A stretch of 38,638 nucleotides of DNA from Gammaproteobacteria bacterium (GTDB taxonomy: Bacteria; Pseudomonadota; Gammaproteobacteria; Ga0077554; Ga007554). The stretch spans positions 1 to 38,638 of the forward strand of contig SBBG01000060.1 of assembly GCA_005240065.1 (NCBI GenBank), given 5' to 3'. The notes under the pieces were generated by a model, which was given only the letters and a program-made list of their open reading frames with translations, did not search any database and had not been told where the DNA came from. A program made the translations under genes and the position numbers. Every line of letters starts with the position of its first letter. Positions within the stretch are counted from its first letter, which is position 1. This document shows positions 35,489 through 38,638 of this stretch, in pieces.

Positions 35489-37894
35489 ATGTCCAACTTC
35501 ATCCGCTGGTTTGAAGACATCACCCTTCAGGATATACCCCTGGTCGGCGGCAAGAACGCCTCGCTGGGCGAAATGTACCGCGAGTTGAGTTCCCAGGGAG
35601 TGAAAATCCCGAACGGCTTTGCTGTTACCGCCCCCGGTTACTGGCGCATGCTCGATGACGCCGGGCTGCGCGACAAGCTGCGCGCCTTGATGACGGGCAT
35701 CGACAAAAACAATGTTTCCGATCTGGCGCGACGCGGCCACGCGGCGCGGGATCTGATCCGCGGCGCCGGTCTGCCCGCCGGGCTGTGGGCGGAAATCGAG
35801 GCGGCCTACACGCGCCTGTGTACCGAGTATGGCGAACACACCGATGTCGCGGTGCGTTCCTCCGCCACGGCGGAAGACCTGCCCACGGCCTCGTTCGCCG
35901 GTCAGCATGAAAGCTATCTCAATATTTCCGGCACGGCGGCGCTGCGCGAGGCCTGCATCAAATGTTTCGCCAGCCTGTTCACCGACCGCGCCATCGCCTA
36001 CCGCATCGACCACGGCTTCGATCACATGAAAATCGCGCTGTCGATCGGCGTGCAGAAAATGGTGCGCGCGGACCTTGCCGCCAGCGGCGTGATTTTCACG
36101 CTCGATACCGAAACGGGTTTCCGCAACGTGGTCTTCATCACCGCCAGCTACGGCCTGGGCGAAAACATCGTCCAGGGCACCGTCGACCCGGACGAGCTGT
36201 ATGTCTTCAAGCCGACGCTGCGCCAGGGATACAAGCCGATCATCCGCAGACGATTGGGCGCCAAACAACTGCGCATGGTCTATGTCGCAGGCGAGGCGGG
36301 CGGCACGACCCGCAATATCCCCGTCGGCGAAGACGAACGCCGCCGCTTTTGCATCAGCAACGATGAAGCCCTGCGCCTTGCCGATTACGCCATCAAAATA
36401 GAAGACCACTACAGCCATAAGGCGGGCGCCGACCAACCGATGGACATCGAGTGGGCCAAGGACGGCATCAGCGGTGAACTGTTCATCGTGCAGGCGCGCC
36501 CGGAAACAGTGCAGGTTCACCGCCGCGCCGATCTATTGGAAAACCATATACTGGAAGAATACGGCAAAACGCTCGTTCAGGGCAAGAGCGTTGGTCAAAA
36601 AATCGGCGCGGGCAAGGCGCGTGTGATCGCCGATCTCGAACATCTGCGTGACTTTCAACCCGGCGAAGTGCTGGTGGCCGATACCACCACACCCGATTGG
36701 GAGCCGGTGATGAAACAGGCCGCCGCCATCGTCACCAATCGCGGCGGGCGCACCTGCCATGCCGCCATCGTCGCCCGCGAATTGGGAATACCCGCCGTGG
36801 TGGGCACGGCTGACGCGACCCGTCTGATTACGTCCGGCCAGGACATCACCGTCTCCTGCGCCGAAGGTGAAGCCGGCCATGTCTACGCGGGCATGGCGAA
36901 ATACCGAGTGGAGCGCCTGGCCTTGCGCGACCTTCCCAGACCGCGCACCAGGATCATGATGAATCTCGGCGATCCCGACCAAGCCTTTGCCCTCTCTTTC
37001 ATTCCGAACGATGGCGTGGGACTGGCCCGGCTCGAATTCATCATCAACAACAGCATCAAGATTCACCCCATGGCCTTGATCCACCCCGAGCGCATCACCG
37101 AACGCCGCGCACGCCGGACCATCGACGCCATGACAGCAGGCTATCAGGACAAGACCGAATATTTCGTTTCGCGGCTGGCCGAAGGCGTAGCCACCCTCGC
37201 CGCGGCGTTCCACCCCAAACCGGTGATCGTGCGCCTTTCGGATTTCAAATCGAACGAATACGCCAGACTGCTGGGAGGGACGGCCTTCGAACCCAAGGAA
37301 GAAAATCCCATGCTGGGCTTTCGCGGCGCAGCGCGCTACACCCACCCCACCTATGCGGAAGGATTCGCCCTTGAATGCCGCGCTCTCAAGCGTGTGCGTG
37401 ATGACATGGGCTTGACCAACGTCCGCCTCATGGTGCCATTCTGCCGGCGCGTGGAGGAAGCCGCGCGTGTTCTTGCCGAACTTGAAAAACACGGCCTGCA
37501 GCGCGGCGTGAACGGCCTTGAAATCCATGTGATGTGCGAGATACCCAACAACGTATTACAAATCGACGCCTTCGCCAAACTGTTCGATGGCTTCTCCATC
37601 GGTTCGAATGACCTCACCCAACTGGTGTTGGGTGTGGACCGTGACTCCGCGCTGGTAGCCTTCGAGTTCGACGAACGCGACCCCGGCGTGCTGGAAATGC
37701 TGCGCCTCACCGTGGAAGGTGCACGCCGCAACCAGCGTCACTCGGGCATCTGCGGCCAGGCGCCCTCGGATTACCCAGAGATCGCCGAATACCTGGTACG
37801 CCTGGGCATCGATTCGATGTCGCTCAATCCGGATGCCGTGCTCAAGACGACGCTCAAGGTGTTGGAGATTGAGGGACGGATGACGAATCGATGA
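35489..37894 (+). CDS. ppsA: Phosphoenolpyruvate synthase
   Basis: VGGKNASLGEMYREL; RSSATAEDLPTASFAGQHESYLNISG; TNRGGRTCHAAIVARELGIPAVVGT; GSNDLTQLVLGVDRDS; GICGQAPSDYPE. Confidence 0.97.
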   Translation: MSNFIRWFEDITLQDIPLVGGKNASLGEMYRELSSQGVKIPNGFAVTAPGYWRMLDDAGLRDKLRALMTGIDKNNVSDLARRGHAARDLIRGAGLPAGLWAEIEAAYTRLCTEYGEHTDVAVRSSATAEDLPTASFAGQHESYLNISGTAALREACIKCFASLFTDRAIAYRIDHGFDHMKIALSIGVQKMVRADLAASGVIFTLDTETGFRNVVFITASYGLGENIVQGTVDPDELYVFKPTLRQGYKPIIRRRLGAKQLRMVYVAGEAGGTTRNIPVGEDERRRFCISNDEALRLADYAIKIEDHYSHKAGADQPMDIEWAKDGISGELFIVQARPETVQVHRRADLLENHILEEYGKTLVQGKSVGQKIGAGKARVIADLEHLRDFQPGEVLVADTTTPDWEPVMKQAAAIVTNRGGRTCHAAIVARELGIPAVVGTADATRLITSGQDITVSCAEGEAGHVYAGMAKYRVERLALRDLPRPRTRIMMNLGDPDQAFALSFIPNDGVGLARLEFIINNSIKIHPMALIHPERITERRARRTIDAMTAGYQDKTEYFVSRLAEGVATLAAAFHPKPVIVRLSDFKSNEYARLLGGTAFEPKEENPMLGFRGAARYTHPTYAEGFALECRALKRVRDDMGLTNVRLMVPFCRRVEEAARVLAELEKHGLQRGVNGLEIHVMCEIPNNVLQIDAFAKLFDGFSIGSNDLTQLVLGVDRDSALVAFEFDERDPGVLEMLRLTVEGARRNQRHSGICGQAPSDYPEIAEYLVRLGIDSMSLNPDAVLKTTLKVLEIEGRMTNR

Positions 37895-37925
37895 CACTTT
37901 TCATGCTCAGCAAACGAGGTCAACC

Positions 37926-38638
37926 TTGCTCTCCACCTGGCTGCAATTCGCCGTTTGTATCGCCCTAATCGGATTCGCCGGTTACAACCTGTCGCGCTAT
38001 GGCGATGTGATTGTGGACAAGACGGGTTTGAGCGCCACCTGGATCGGCATGATCCTGCTGGCCACAGTGACCTCGCTGCCCGAACTGGCGACGGGCATCT
38101 CCGCCGTCACCGTTGCCGACGTGCCGAACATCGCCGTGGGGAATGCGCTGGGAAGCTGCGTCTTCAACCTGCTCGCCATCATGATTCTGGATTTTCTGCA
38201 CCGTGAGGAGTCGATATACACGCGTGCCAGCCAGGGACACATTCTGTCGGCGGGATTCGGCGTCATTCTGATCGGTTTTGTCGGTTTCAGCCTGCTGCTG
38301 GACGAGAAGGCCGTAGCGCTCTCCCTAGGGCGCGTGGGCATCTATACTCCCGTCATCGTGCTACTTTATGCCATCGCCATACGCACCGTATTCCGTTACG
38401 AACAGCAGCAGATGAAGGCGTATGCCGAACGAGTGGCGGCACGCTACCCCGCCATCACGCTCCGGCAGGCGATATTCCGCTATGCCATGGCCGCCCTGAT
38501 CGTGATCGGCGCGGGCACATGGTTGCCCTTCGTGGGCACGGAAATGGCGGCAGCGATGGGTTGGAACAAAACCTTCGTCGGCACTCTATTTGTTGCATTC
38601 GCCACCACCATACCCGAACTGGCGGTCACTTTGTCCGC
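37926..38638 (+). CDS. Sodium/calcium exchanger (CaCA family) membrane protein, partial at window end
   Basis: From TTG at 37926: LLSTWLQFAVCIALIGFAGYNLSRYGDVIVDKTGLSATWIGMILLATVTSLPELATGISAVTVADVPNIAVGNALGSCVFNLL, alpha-1 repeat; second repeat TFVGTLFVAFATTIPELAVTL at the end. Confidence 0.9.
   Translation, partial: MLSTWLQFAVCIALIGFAGYNLSRYGDVIVDKTGLSATWIGMILLATVTSLPELATGISAVTVADVPNIAVGNALGSCVFNLLAIMILDFLHREESIYTRASQGHILSAGFGVILIGFVGFSLLLDEKAVALSLGRVGIYTPVIVLLYAIAIRTVFRYEQQQMKAYAERVAARYPAITLRQAIFRYAMAALIVIGAGTWLPFVGTEMAAAMGWNKTFVGTLFVAFATTIPELAVTLS

Noticed and set aside
35435-37528. Long minus-strand ORFs (361 and 331 aa) opposite ppsA
   Set aside because: Antisense shadows of a clearly coding ppsA.
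1-38638. CRISPR arrays, rRNA genes, intact transposases, prophage genes
   Set aside because: No regularly spaced direct repeats, rRNA sequence, transposase or phage structural ORFs were seen.

Overview
Chromosomal window from a GC-rich proteobacterium (probably gamma- or betaproteobacterial; not assigned further). Left side, mostly minus strand: hflX (partial), hfq, miaA, a UvrY/GacA-type response regulator, tRNA-Ser(UGA), purF, cvpA, two tandem secreted SUMF1-domain proteins (one with two CxxCH haem-c motifs), rlmJ, and a DUF3501 / Fe-S oxidoreductase / rubrerythrin operon. Centre (10.7-25.5 kb, plus strand): an ABC-transporter-dependent surface polysaccharide locus with wzm/wzt, a methyltransferase, several GT2/GT4 glycosyltransferases, a polysaccharide deacetylase, an unassigned 661-aa protein and a 1056-aa glycosyltransferase-membrane-alkaline-phosphatase-superfamily fusion. 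Right side: TPR protein, GT-like protein, orphan MshEN/GspE ATPase divergent from a GGDEF protein, aguA-aguB, ackA, glgP, cytochrome c5-like gene, ppsA and a partial Na+/Ca2+ exchanger. Best second-look items: (1) a perfect FNR-type box (TTGATCTATATCAA) exactly equidistant from two divergent TATACT -10 elements serving the cytochrome c gene and ppsA; (2) a near-consensus sigma70 promoter followed by a perfect TTTAGAC-CAC-GTCTAAA operator-like palindrome at the rubrerythrin operon; (3) the GT2/phosphatase fusion with Thr at the sulfatase nucleophile position; (4) a base-composition switch inside wzt coinciding with its substrate-recognition domain and the next methyltransferase; (5) a decayed toxin-antitoxin module between wzm and wzt; (6) haem-c/SUMF1 fusion; (7) a 140-bp palindromic MITE-like element. 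No CRISPR array, rRNA or intact transposase was seen.
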